Shown here one piece after another: positions 1-8,523 of a stretch of 64,000 nt of DNA; within the stretch, counting starts at the first letter, position 1, and every line of letters starts with the position of its first letter. The stretch comes from Candidatus Poribacteria bacterium. Lineage in GTDB: Bacteria > Poribacteria > WGA-4E > WGA-3G. The stretch is taken from positions 1 through 64,000 of the forward strand of contig JAJDUH010000024.1 in assembly GCA_022826805.1 (NCBI GenBank), read 5' to 3'. The notes under the pieces are model-generated. The model ran no database searches and was not told the origin of the DNA. It saw only the letters and a list, made by a program, of their open reading frames with translations. The translations under genes were made by a program, and so were the position numbers.

Positions 1-2
1 TT

Positions 3-125
3 TTACATCTACATCGACTTGCTGAGGAGTGGCAAACCCTTCAACAGCGAGTCATCACATTCATGCAACAGTTTCGAGGCGGTTCAAAAAAACTCCTTCG
101 ATATGTCGGGTTATTACCCGTTTAA
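3..125 (+). CDS. C-terminal tail of an unidentified protein (cut by window edge)
   Basis: A reading frame open from the window edge runs to a TAA at 123-125. Its last 40 residues are rich in Leu, Gln, Arg and His and end in RYVGLLPV. The basic, helical composition would fit the end of a DNA-binding protein or transposase, but I do not recognise the family. Another frame is also open across most of this stretch, up to a TGA at 192, so the frame choice rests on composition only. Confidence 0.3.
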   Translation, partial: LHLHRLAEEWQTLQQRVITFMQQFRGGSKKLLRYVGLLPV

Positions 126-195
126 TTTATTAAACCTCATCCGGAGTGCTATGTCTATAAACGTGCTAACTTTTAGGTTACAAGAGGAAAGATGA

Positions 196-1593
196 ATGTC
201 TAAAATCACACGAGACGATATTCAACGCATCGGCGACGAAACAACACTATTGCACTTTTTAGAAGAGAAATTGAATTTACCTATCTTGGGAGAGACAACT
301 CTTGCCCAGATTGCCCTCCCTCTACCACTTCCTTTCCTCGGTCTTGACGATGCACTTGCCGAACAAATCATAGATTGTCAGGATTTTAGTGGACTCCCGA
401 AAGACAACTTAGGTGATCGGAGACCTTTTTTCATCCGATTTAGGCGTGAACAGGACTATCCAGAGATTCTACGTAAGGTCGCGGAAGGTTTAGCGCAGAA
501 AAACATCGATCCTTCTGAGATCTTCTTTATCTGTGCAGATGAAAACTTTCAACCCTTCGCCTTCGCTTACTTCAATGATTCTACATCAAGAAATTGGTAC
601 ACGGCAGTACTCACAGCCTTCTCATGGACGCGGGAAAACACACACATCAACACCGGTTCTGAACATGAACTCCCCGCTAGCTTTTTCGGTGAGGCATCCG
701 CAGATGAGTTTGAGGATAACCTTGAAGACAAAACTGAAATCAACGAATCCAATGTAATTGAGTCACCTTCAGATTGTGCCGTGTCAACCAAATTAGAAAC
801 CATTGGAACACGATTAGGGGCGCTTGAGAACATCTACTCAGGTATCACAACTGCGTATGACCTGGCATTCATTATAGATGCAGAGACTCGTGACCGTCTG
901 TGCGCTAAAGCCCCTAACAGCAATGAACTTATAAAGCGATCACCCCGAGTTAACCGAAAATGGACATGTGATTCAAAATATTTAATCTATATTCCGAGTA
1001 GCAACATCAGGCAGTGGCGTTGGTCAGACGCAAGAAACGAATCAACAGCCGAGCGCATCTTTGAAGAAACCTATCCTGCAATTTATTCTTACTTAAACCA
1101 CCATAGAGATAGGTTAAAGAAGTGTAACAAAAGTGTCCAAGGGAAATTCTATTGGGAAAGGTCAAGCCGGAGACTTGATGCTATGCTGAAACGTCCTAAA
1201 ATTATTTATCCTCTTTATCCTACTTCTATACAAGCGGTCTATGACTCTTTGGAAGGAATCCCTACAAGTTCCTTCTGTATCATACTAACAACAGATCTTT
1301 CCTTGCTTGCAATTTTAAATAGCAATTGCTTCCAATGGTATGCAAAAACCAATTACCAAAAACAGGGAAGTAATCAGGTATCCCTCAAGAAAGGAAACAT
1401 GCAGAACTTTCCAATAGCACCACAAACAGAGACACAAAAAGTTGAGTTGTTAAATCTAGTCCAGCAGATACTTGACGCACCCGATAGCCCCAACGTCCCC
1501 AACCTCGAAGAGGAAATAAATATGTTGGTATACGACCTATACGACCTAACATCCGCAGAAATCGCATTAATAGAGAAAGGACATAACCCATGA
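196..1593 (+). CDS. TaqI-like specificity-domain protein without methyltransferase
   Basis: This 465-aa protein resembles the outer parts of type IIG (Eco57I/TaqI-like) restriction-modification enzymes. Residues about 210-440 look like the C-terminal TaqI-type target-recognition domain: GITTAYDLAFIIDAETRDRL, then KRPKIIYP, then a region with LNSNCFQWY and an EEINMLVYDLYDLT end. The first 150 residues look like the N-terminal region of the same enzymes. No methyltransferase motif I and no NPPY motif is present, so the catalytic core is absent. The region around residues 165-200 is acidic and low in complexity and may mark the deletion joint. The start ATG at 196 follows GAGGAAAG. The stop overlaps the next start (ATGA), so the two genes are translationally coupled. 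It may be a decayed enzyme or a standalone DNA-recognition subunit. Confidence 0.65.
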   Translation: MSKITRDDIQRIGDETTLLHFLEEKLNLPILGETTLAQIALPLPLPFLGLDDALAEQIIDCQDFSGLPKDNLGDRRPFFIRFRREQDYPEILRKVAEGLAQKNIDPSEIFFICADENFQPFAFAYFNDSTSRNWYTAVLTAFSWTRENTHINTGSEHELPASFFGEASADEFEDNLEDKTEINESNVIESPSDCAVSTKLETIGTRLGALENIYSGITTAYDLAFIIDAETRDRLCAKAPNSNELIKRSPRVNRKWTCDSKYLIYIPSSNIRQWRWSDARNESTAERIFEETYPAIYSYLNHHRDRLKKCNKSVQGKFYWERSSRRLDAMLKRPKIIYPLYPTSIQAVYDSLEGIPTSSFCIILTTDLSLLAILNSNCFQWYAKTNYQKQGSNQVSLKKGNMQNFPIAPQTETQKVELLNLVQQILDAPDSPNVPNLEEEINMLVYDLYDLTSAEIALIEKGHNP

Positions 1594-2582
1594 AAGTCTT
1601 AGTCATCGGAGGCACAGGCAACATCAGCCGAGGAATTGTGGCGGCACTGCAAAACCGAAATCATGAAGTCGTCCTGTTCAATCGTGGGCAACACGCCGAT
1701 TCACCGCCGTCAGATGTTCGCGTGATTCACGGCGACCGGAAAGATTGTGACGATTTTGAGGCGAAAGTCAGTGCCGAAAACTGGGATGCCGTCATAGACA
1801 TGATTAGTTTCAACGCAGACGATGCCGCCTCCGCACTCCGCGCATGCCAAGGACGCGTCGGACATTTCGTCCACTGCTCAACGGTGATGACTTACGGACC
1901 ACCGTTCAGCGGCATTAATCTACCCGAGACAGCCCCGTTACAAGGCACATCGGGGTATGGTCTTGGCAAAATTGCAGCGGATAATCTCCTGTTGGAGGCA
2001 CACGCCCGCGACGGGTTTCCTGTAACCATCTTCAAACCCTCCTACACCCACGGGCCCGGCATGAACCTCCATCGACAAGTAGGAGGAGACGGGAGCTGGA
2101 TTGACCGGCTACGGAAGGGAAAACCGATCCTCTCCGCAGGTGATGGACTGAATTATTTTCAATTTCTGTCATCTCGCGACGCCGGTTTTGCGTTTACAGA
2201 TATATTGGGAAAATCTGACGGCTTCGGTGAAATATACAACATCGTCCATCCGCAAGCGCGCACATGGGACGAGTGGCACCGTGCCGCAGCGGATGCACTC
2301 GGCGTTGACATAGAAATTGTGCATGTCTCGCAAGAGACCTTGATTGCAATGGCATCCGAACGGTTCAGCGGGTTACGCGGTAACTTCGGACATACCCAAA
2401 TCTTCAGCCATGAGAAACTCGCAGCAGTATTGCCTGAATTCACCCCACAAATCCCGGTTACAGAGAGTGTCGCAGAAAACATCGCTTGGATGGACAAACA
2501 CAACCTCGTTCCAGATAGCGATGCAGACGATTTGGAAGACCAAATTATCGAAGCAGTTCGCAATCTACCGCGCATTCGGTAG
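1590..2582 (+). CDS. NAD-dependent epimerase/dehydratase (extended SDR)
   Basis: This 330-aa cytoplasmic Rossmann-fold enzyme belongs to the extended short-chain dehydrogenase family. The N-terminus has the glycine-rich nucleotide-binding motif GGTGNISRG (residues 7-15). The catalytic pair is seen as YGLGK near residue 127, with the Ser/Thr upstream in HCSTVMTYG. Family members act on sugar nucleotides or isoflavone-type substrates. The substrate cannot be read from the sequence. The gene overlaps the upstream stop by 4 bases and is followed after 15 bases by a PhyH-type dioxygenase, so the three form one transcription unit. Confidence 0.85.
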   Translation: MKVLVIGGTGNISRGIVAALQNRNHEVVLFNRGQHADSPPSDVRVIHGDRKDCDDFEAKVSAENWDAVIDMISFNADDAASALRACQGRVGHFVHCSTVMTYGPPFSGINLPETAPLQGTSGYGLGKIAADNLLLEAHARDGFPVTIFKPSYTHGPGMNLHRQVGGDGSWIDRLRKGKPILSAGDGLNYFQFLSSRDAGFAFTDILGKSDGFGEIYNIVHPQARTWDEWHRAAADALGVDIEIVHVSQETLIAMASERFSGLRGNFGHTQIFSHEKLAAVLPEFTPQIPVTESVAENIAWMDKHNLVPDSDADDLEDQIIEAVRNLPRIR

Positions 2583-2597
2583 GACAGAGGTGAAAAC

Positions 2598-3416
2598 ATG
2601 TTAAATATCAAATCAGCATTAGACTCAGAAAGACTCGACCTCGCTGAACAAGACTTGCGTGAAGTCGGCTTCCACATCATCGAAAATGTAATTACCGACG
2701 AGGAAGCAGACGAAGCGCGCGAATCAATCTGGAAATTGGTCGATGAAGATATTGCTAACGGATACGACCACAGTTACGGGGAGGGTAAAATCCGACGTGT
2801 TTGGGCAATCGTCGGGAAAGCACCCATCTTCCGGTGGTTTATCCAGCACCCGACTGTTGTGGCAGTATGGAAGCGGATGCTCGGTGAAGATGTCATCGCC
2901 TCTACATTTACAGCAAATATCGTCGGACCTGGCGCACCGGCAGGCGGTTGGCATATCGACTATCCGTATTGGGCGATGCAAGCCCCTTTCCCGTCTGGTT
3001 CGCTAACGGGACAGACGGTTTGGATGCTGGACGATTTTACAGTAGAAAACGGTGCAACAGCGTGTATTCCAGAATCACACAAAACGCTGCGCCGTCCCGA
3101 ATTGGGAGAAGCAGAAGGACTTGAGGAAGCTATTGCTGCCGCGCCCAAAGGCTCGATATTATTCACAAACGGTGCAATCTGGCACCAGTCTCGACCGAAC
3201 CTAACGGACACACCACGTGTTGGACTATTGGGTATGTACAACCGCTCAGTTATTTATCCACAAGAGGATATGCCGCGCCAGTTGACTGACATCGAATTGG
3301 CAGGTGAAAGCGATACACTAAAACAACTGTTGGGCAGAAATATTCCTTTCCGCGATCCTAATCACGAACAGAATTGGCATCGTACGGACACTGGATTCCG
3401 CCAAGCGGAAAAATAA
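2598..3416 (+). CDS. Phytanoyl-CoA dioxygenase (PhyH) family protein
   Basis: This 272-aa protein has the features of a non-haem Fe(II)/2-oxoglutarate oxygenase. The iron triad is visible as H119 and D121 in GGWHIDYPY and H196 in AIWHQSRPN. R207 sits at the usual 2-oxoglutarate-binding place. The substrate is unknown; PhyH paralogues in such genomes hydroxylate many small molecules. The start ATG at 2598 follows GACAGAGGTGA. The gene is co-directional with the SDR gene and separated from it by 15 bases. Confidence 0.88.
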   Translation: MLNIKSALDSERLDLAEQDLREVGFHIIENVITDEEADEARESIWKLVDEDIANGYDHSYGEGKIRRVWAIVGKAPIFRWFIQHPTVVAVWKRMLGEDVIASTFTANIVGPGAPAGGWHIDYPYWAMQAPFPSGSLTGQTVWMLDDFTVENGATACIPESHKTLRRPELGEAEGLEEAIAAAPKGSILFTNGAIWHQSRPNLTDTPRVGLLGMYNRSVIYPQEDMPRQLTDIELAGESDTLKQLLGRNIPFRDPNHEQNWHRTDTGFRQAEK

Positions 3417-3459
3417 GTCAGTAGCAGTTATCTGTTGAACTTACACGCCGCTTCTCTCA

Positions 3460-3488
3460 TTGCAAATTCTTCTATGCTGTGCTATACT
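3460..3488 (+). promoter_or_regulatory. Sigma70-type promoter for the Uma2 gene
   Basis: TTGCAA (3460-3465) and TATACT (3483-3488) are separated by exactly 17 bases. Transcription would start near 3495, giving a leader of about 47 bases before the ATG at 3542. This also argues against a start at 3479, which would lie inside the promoter. Confidence 0.6.
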
Positions 3489-3541
3489 TTAGCATTAAAG
3501 CATTTTTGCGAACCATAATTGTATCTTTATGGAGGCACATA

Positions 3542-4132
3542 ATGTCATCTGCTGCAGTACAGACCCATCTAACGCCCGAGGAATACCTTGCGTTGGAGCG
3601 CAAAGCAGACACTAAGCATGAATACTTGCGCGGGGAAATAATCGCCATGTCCGGTGCAAGTTTTGCCCATAATATTATCACAGCAAATATAACAACAGCA
3701 CTTAACAACCAATTATCGGAAAGCGATTGCATAGTTGTTGCGAGTGATATGCGCGTGCGTACTCACCCAGAGGCATCCTACTTCTATCCTGATGTTCTCG
3801 TCGTCTGTGATCAACCTCGCTTTGAGGATAGCACTTTTGACATACTCCTCAATCCGAGCGTCTTGGTAGAAGTGCTTTCTCCATCAACCGAAACCTACGA
3901 TCGTGGAGAGAAATTTAAGCATTATCAGCAACTTACGTCTCTACAAGAATATCTCCTTGTTTCACAAGAGGAAGTGTGCATTGAACTTTATCGCCAGCAA
4001 GAAACACGGTGGAAACTCATCGAATTCCGATCGCTTGAAGATGTACTGTCGCTCGCTTCAATTGATTGTGCACTAACCCTAAGCGACATTTACAATCGGA
4101 TTGAATTTCCTGTGAATCAACTCCAGATGTAA
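3542..4132 (+). CDS. Uma2 family PD-(D/E)XK nuclease-like protein
   Basis: This 196-aa protein matches the Uma2/DUF820 family, which has a restriction-endonuclease-like fold. Typical features are LTPEEYLALERKADTKHEYL at the N-terminus, the FYPDVLVVCD strand carrying the acidic metal ligand, VLVEVLSPSTETYDRG, and KFKHYQQLTSLQEYLLV. The E in VEVLS is the second acidic ligand. The biological role of the family is unsettled; many copies occur in cyanobacteria and Poribacteria-like genomes. The start at 3542 is chosen because a GGAGG lies a few bases upstream and a promoter overlaps the longer frame. Confidence 0.88.
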   Translation: MSSAAVQTHLTPEEYLALERKADTKHEYLRGEIIAMSGASFAHNIITANITTALNNQLSESDCIVVASDMRVRTHPEASYFYPDVLVVCDQPRFEDSTFDILLNPSVLVEVLSPSTETYDRGEKFKHYQQLTSLQEYLLVSQEEVCIELYRQQETRWKLIEFRSLEDVLSLASIDCALTLSDIYNRIEFPVNQLQM

Positions 4133-4199
4133 AATCAATCCCATAGCAAAACACCCCGACTCATCCCGTACATCCCAAATTCAACCAAGGAGGACATTT

Positions 4200-5243
4200 A
4201 TGCCAGTTGTATCTCACGATGTGTTGAGAAAGTTTGTATATGACATATATCGCGGTGCCGGCGGTACAGATGAAGATGCCCGTATCGTCAGTGACCATGT
4301 CGTCGATTCTAACCTTGTCGGACACGATTCGCACGGTGTCATCAATGCCCCGAACTACATCGGTGGAATGGAAGGTGGTCCTGCTGCGGACAAAATGGAG
4401 ATTGTCAGAGAAAGCGGAGCAGCTACGGTTATAAACGCCAACGGTGCGCTTGGCATGGTAGCCGCACGTAAAGCCATGGAAATGGCTATCGCAAAAGCAC
4501 AAACCTGCACCATCGGCGCGGTCGGTTTACACCGATGTGGACACGCAGGGCGGATGGGTGAATACCCACCGATCGCAGCACGGGCTGGCATGATCGGTAT
4601 CGTCCTACTCAACGGTGGTGGACGATTTATGCATCCACATGGCGGTACTTCTCGTAGGCTGCCACCGAATCCGATTGCGATCTCGGTGCCACGTCAAGGG
4701 GGCGAACCGCTCCTCTTGGATATGACACTCAGTGTGGTTGCAGGCGGGAAACTACTTGTCCAGACCGCCCGCGGCGAATCTATACCTGAAGGCTGGATGA
4801 TAGATGCCGAAGGTAAACCGCTCACCGACCCGAATGCATTCCGCGAGCGTCCAGATGATACAGCCGTTATGCCACTTGGCGGTTTTCAGTTCGGACACAA
4901 AGGGTTTGGACTCGGCGTAATGATAGATGCTATCGCCGGTGGACTCTCCTGGGCAGGATGTAGTCGCGATAACCCGACCCGTGGTGCCAGTGGCATTGTA
5001 ATGTTTGCGATTAAAATTGAGGATTTCATAGACTTAGCAGATTATGAACAAGAGATTGGGTATCTTGTAGAGTGGGTGAAATCATCTGCTCGGCTGCCGG
5101 ACATTGATGAAATCTATGTTCCCGGAGAATTTGAGGAACGAAGCCGCGAGAAACGCCTGCGCGAAGGAATACCGATTGAGGATCCGACCTGGAACCGTCT
5201 CGTTGAAGCCGCAGAACGTTTCGATGTCGCAATACCCATATAA
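4200..5243 (+). CDS. Ldh_2 family malate/L-lactate-type dehydrogenase
   Basis: This 347-aa NAD(P)-dependent oxidoreductase belongs to the YlbC/YiaK/malate dehydrogenase-like family. The HDSHGV motif near residue 44 holds the conserved catalytic His, and the GHAGRMGEYPPIAARAGM and PHGGTSRRLPPNPIAI blocks are typical. The central part, around ISVPRQGGEPLLLDMTLSVV, appears normal for the family. The start follows an AAGGAGG Shine-Dalgarno. The physiological 2-oxoacid is unknown. The gene stands alone between Uma2 and the lipoprotein pair. Confidence 0.87.
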   Translation: MPVVSHDVLRKFVYDIYRGAGGTDEDARIVSDHVVDSNLVGHDSHGVINAPNYIGGMEGGPAADKMEIVRESGAATVINANGALGMVAARKAMEMAIAKAQTCTIGAVGLHRCGHAGRMGEYPPIAARAGMIGIVLLNGGGRFMHPHGGTSRRLPPNPIAISVPRQGGEPLLLDMTLSVVAGGKLLVQTARGESIPEGWMIDAEGKPLTDPNAFRERPDDTAVMPLGGFQFGHKGFGLGVMIDAIAGGLSWAGCSRDNPTRGASGIVMFAIKIEDFIDLADYEQEIGYLVEWVKSSARLPDIDEIYVPGEFEERSREKRLREGIPIEDPTWNRLVEAAERFDVAIPI

Positions 5244-5388
5244 TGGTAGGCACACACCCATGGAATGTCGGGCGCATGCCATACGCGCATGCGAACCTTG
5301 ATTTACGCGCATTCCGTGTTGATTCGTGCCGTAAAAACATAGTAGTAGGCACACGCCGTGTGCCGTAAACGGACAACAGGAGAAAAAA
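5244..5388 (+). repeat. Intergenic palindromes, including a REP-like hairpin
   Basis: Two palindromes lie here. At about 5274-5294 the arms CGCATGC and GCATGCG are followed by CTTGATTTACG, which is the reverse complement of the CGTAAATCAAcG flank of the dispersed hairpin family. At 5348-5364 the arms GGCACAC and GTGTGCC close a 3-base loop. There is no gene. The second hairpin ends about 25 bases before the lipoprotein start. Confidence 0.55.
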
Positions 5389-5988
5389 ATGAGAATCTGC
5401 AGTTTGTTTGTTTTGCTTATCGGCATTGCGGGGTGTGCTGCACTGAATCAGCCCATCAATGAGATGACAGCGTCCCGCCTGACCTGTGACTCTAACCCGG
5501 AATTTGTGGATGGTAACCTGGAGACGGAAAGTACATTCGTAGTGAATGGGTTTGTCCGAAAAGCTTACCACCTTTTTGAGGGAGAGGGTCGACGACTCGC
5601 CTATGCCCAACGGCGTTATATGACGCAAGTTGAAGGACAACGCCGTACAGAAGCGATTATCAAGCTCGATGCGCCGACCCACGTCTCCTATGTGGAAGTC
5701 TACCCAGCATCAAGACGAATCCAGAACTTTGCGATGATGACAACAACCGAGGATCCCCCACGCTTCGATGTCGCCTTCGAGCGTGTATCCGATAAACAAC
5801 ATGAGGATATAGAAGGACTGACTCCCGTCCGTTTTCGGATTGAACGAGAAGTGCTTTATCTACGGATGAGCGCAGATGGCATCGAAGACAAACAAAATTC
5901 CGTTCAGGGCGCAAATTCAAGTGTTGAGATACCATTAATAGGAGCGTCAATCCGCGAAGTGAAATTTTACGTACGTCAGACGCCATAA
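5389..5988 (+). CDS. Lipoprotein of unknown function (paralogue A)
   Basis: This 199-aa protein has a lipoprotein signal peptide: MR, a hydrophobic core, and the lipobox IAGC with Cys16. The mature part is predicted to be mostly beta and has no domain I recognise. It shares clear blocks with the next gene: ASRLTC, NPE.VDG.LET, VEGQRRTE..IKLD, YVE.YPAS and PVRFRI.RE.LYLR. The two are tandem paralogues. RIPLIGASIREVKFYVRQ ends the protein, much like the neighbour. Likely an envelope-anchored protein. The start follows AGGAGAAAAAA. Confidence 0.75.
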   Translation: MRICSLFVLLIGIAGCAALNQPINEMTASRLTCDSNPEFVDGNLETESTFVVNGFVRKAYHLFEGEGRRLAYAQRRYMTQVEGQRRTEAIIKLDAPTHVSYVEVYPASRRIQNFAMMTTTEDPPRFDVAFERVSDKQHEDIEGLTPVRFRIEREVLYLRMSADGIEDKQNSVQGANSSVEIPLIGASIREVKFYVRQTP

Positions 5989-6006
5989 TCAGAAAGAGAG
6001 AAGGAA

Positions 6007-6612
6007 ATGAATAAATTGGTGTTCAGTATTCTATTGCTGCTGATATCCGGTGTTGTGGGATGTGCCATATTGCAAGAGTCTGCTCCAGTGGAAATTTCGG
6101 CTTCCCGTCTCACTTGCAAGGAAAACCCTGAGATGGTAGACGGCGATTTGGAAACAGTAGGCACCTTTACACCGAAGGGCGCTATTCGAAAAGGATTCGA
6201 GCGGGCTGGGTCTGTAGTCAGGCGGCAGCAGTATCAGCGGCAGTACCAGCGTCGAGTGGAAGGCAGTCTCAGAACGGAAACGCTGATTAAACTTGACGTG
6301 CCAACATACATCGTCTACGTTGAAATCTATCCCGCCTCAATCATCCGTAATCTCGCTTTGGATACCACCACCGAAGCAAAACCGCCGAAGCGGGCACTCT
6401 CGTTTGAAACTATAGAGGATAAGCGCGGTCAAAAAATAGAAGGCACACAACCTGTGAGGTTCCGGATTGGACGGGAAATTCTCTATCTGCGGCTGTCAGC
6501 TAACGCTTTAGAAGATCACAATAATGTGTCCTCCGGCGATGAAGAGCATGAGATGCGAATACCGCTCAAAGGTGCTGCGATCAGCGAAGTTAAATTCTAT
6601 GGGCGGCAATAA
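6007..6612 (+). CDS. Lipoprotein of unknown function (paralogue B)
   Basis: This 201-aa lipoprotein has the lipobox VVGC (Cys19) and is a tandem paralogue of the upstream gene, with the same order of conserved blocks over the full length and a shared end (EVKFYGRQ against EVKFYVRQ). The two genes are 18 bases apart with an AGAGAGAAGG Shine-Dalgarno in the gap, so they are probably co-transcribed. The function is unknown. Confidence 0.75.
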   Translation: MNKLVFSILLLLISGVVGCAILQESAPVEISASRLTCKENPEMVDGDLETVGTFTPKGAIRKGFERAGSVVRRQQYQRQYQRRVEGSLRTETLIKLDVPTYIVYVEIYPASIIRNLALDTTTEAKPPKRALSFETIEDKRGQKIEGTQPVRFRIGREILYLRLSANALEDHNNVSSGDEEHEMRIPLKGAAISEVKFYGRQ

Positions 6613-6619
6613 AAACCTC

Positions 6620-6648
6620 TTGACTTTTGTCTCCAGACATTGTAGAAT
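6620..6648 (+). promoter_or_regulatory. Putative sigma70 promoter upstream of phoH
   Basis: TTGACT (6620-6625) and TAGAAT (6643-6648) have a 17-base spacer. The promoter would lie just after the lipoprotein pair and about 210 bases upstream of the phoH start. The stretch between holds no gene I can support. Confidence 0.45.
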
Positions 6649-6859
6649 AAAAATAGTCTCACAGCTTACCATAACGACTCGTGCAAGTAAGGATGTAATA
6701 AAGCGTACAGTTAAAAACCGAGCACTACAGCGGGTTAAACTGGTATAAAGCCATAAATTTGACTTTTTCCACGGACTTATGGTAAGTTAAATGTAGTATC
6801 CAGTTAAGGTAAAATCTATAGGTGTCCCATACCAAAAAATCTGGAGGATTAGAATCCGA

Positions 6860-7876
6860 TTGCAAAAACAAGCATTGAAGGGTGTTCCTATACAAAGCAA
6901 CGCTGAAGTGCAAGCCCTCTTCGGGCAAAGCGATGCCTTCTTAAAAATCATTGAAGACGATTTCGATGTCCGCGTTGTTTTGAAAAGCGACAGCATCGCT
7001 GTCATTGGTGAAAACGTCACAGAAGTTAACCATGTGACGACGGTTCTCGAATCATTACTTCACCGCATCCGGAAAGGAGAGCGCATTCAGGCAACCGATG
7101 TAAATTACGTTATTCGCGCATCGGGTGCTGGTGAACAAGATAACTTAGGAGACACTGGAGCCGAGTCTATTCCGGTATTCTCAAAACGCGGGGTCATTCG
7201 TCCCAAGACTGCTGGTCAGAAAAGGTATGTTGAAGCGATCAAGCACAACGACCTTGTTTTCGGTATTGGACCGGCAGGAACAGGGAAGACTTATCTCGCC
7301 ATGGCAATGGCTGTTTCCGCACTTAAAAGCGGACAGGTAAGCCGTATTATCTTGACACGACCTGCCGTTGAAGCCGGCGAGAAACTTGGGTTTTTACCCG
7401 GCGATATAGCAGACAAGGTGCATCCATACTTGCGTCCTCTATACGATGCACTCTATGATATGATGCCGCCAGAGACACTTGACAAATATATTGAACGAAA
7501 TGTTATTGAGGTTGCACCTATCGCTTTCATGCGAGGTAGGACCCTCAACAACTCGTTTGTCGTCTTAGATGAAGCACAGAACGCAACCATCGAGCAGATG
7601 AAGATGTTTCTGACGCGTCTCGGATTTGATTCAAAAGCCGTGGTCACCGGCGACATTACGCAGACAGACCTTCCAACACATAAGGTCTCAGGACTCGCAG
7701 ACGCACAAGAAGTGCTCTCTGGAATCAAGGGGATTCACTTCATCTATTTCTCGAAAGTTGACGTCGTCCGGCATGAGTTGGTCCAACGCATCGTTGAGGC
7801 TTATGAACAGGCATCACCGTACAATACAAAACGGAATGGCTCAGATTCGCCACCTGTCTCCGATGGAGAAGGATAA
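6860..7876 (+). CDS. phoH: PhoH-like ATPase
   Basis: This 338-aa protein is a PhoH-family P-loop ATPase. An N-terminal KH-like region (residues 1-90) precedes the ATPase core with Walker A GPAGTGKT near residue 138 and Walker B VVLDEAQNAT near residue 235. The family is linked to RNA metabolism and sits with YbeY in a conserved bacterial gene cluster, as here. The proposed start is TTG at 6860 with GGAGG 12 bases upstream; no in-frame ATG gives a full-length protein. ybeY begins 5 bases after the stop. Confidence 0.9.
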   Translation: MQKQALKGVPIQSNAEVQALFGQSDAFLKIIEDDFDVRVVLKSDSIAVIGENVTEVNHVTTVLESLLHRIRKGERIQATDVNYVIRASGAGEQDNLGDTGAESIPVFSKRGVIRPKTAGQKRYVEAIKHNDLVFGIGPAGTGKTYLAMAMAVSALKSGQVSRIILTRPAVEAGEKLGFLPGDIADKVHPYLRPLYDALYDMMPPETLDKYIERNVIEVAPIAFMRGRTLNNSFVVLDEAQNATIEQMKMFLTRLGFDSKAVVTGDITQTDLPTHKVSGLADAQEVLSGIKGIHFIYFSKVDVVRHELVQRIVEAYEQASPYNTKRNGSDSPPVSDGEG

Positions 7877-7881
7877 CTGTT

Positions 7882-8334
7882 TTGATTCGTGTTACGAATA
7901 CGAGCAGCAATACTTCCTTTGATGTAGAAGCAGTTTACAACGCAGTGCAGGCAACGTTAAAGGCACATGACGCAGACGCCTGTGAAGTTAGCGTTCTCTT
8001 GACCGATGATGCCGACATAAGGCAACTCAACCGCGACTACCGTGGTATTGACACACCAACGGATGTATTGGCATTCGCAATGCGCGAAGGTGAAGACCCT
8101 GATATAAATCCGATCTTGCTTGGGGATTTGGTTATATCCCTTGAAACCGCAGCACGACAGACAGGGACAAAAGATGGGCTCAGTGGCATGCGTGGGAGCC
8201 TTGAAACTGAAGCTGCACTGCTCGCAGTACACGGCGTATTACATCTACTCGGGTATGACCATCAAACCCAAGAAGAATCCACAACCATGTTTGAAAAACA
8301 GGAGAGTATCTTCCGTCTACTGCAGAAACCATAG
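7882..8334 (+). CDS. ybeY: Endoribonuclease YbeY (rRNA maturation factor)
   Basis: This 150-aa zinc-dependent endoribonuclease is involved in 16S rRNA 3' maturation and ribosome quality control. The metal-binding signature HGVLHLLGYDH (three His ligands) lies at about residues 113-123, and the upstream LNRDYRGIDTPTDVLAF block is diagnostic. The start is TTG at 7882, just after the phoH stop, with GGAGAAGG upstream. The length is normal for the family. Confidence 0.93.
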   Translation: MIRVTNTSSNTSFDVEAVYNAVQATLKAHDADACEVSVLLTDDADIRQLNRDYRGIDTPTDVLAFAMREGEDPDINPILLGDLVISLETAARQTGTKDGLSGMRGSLETEAALLAVHGVLHLLGYDHQTQEESTTMFEKQESIFRLLQKP

Positions 8335-8523
8335 CGCGTTGTCTGTTGTCTTAGGTTGCAATGTGTTAATCCAAATGATGTAGCCTGTAATGTAATGGAC
8401 GGGTTTTGCTTGGGTATTTCTTCAGATCTACGGAAAGACATTTCAATATCCAGACCCGATTTACCGAACCGCAAGGAAAAATTAAAAATCTGAACATCGC
8501 AGAATTGGTATGTTATAAGGAGC

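Noticed and set aside
5026..5682. Minus-strand frame of 218 aa across the Ldh_2 end and lipoprotein start
   Set aside because: It covers two better genes and an intergenic repeat and shows no family features.
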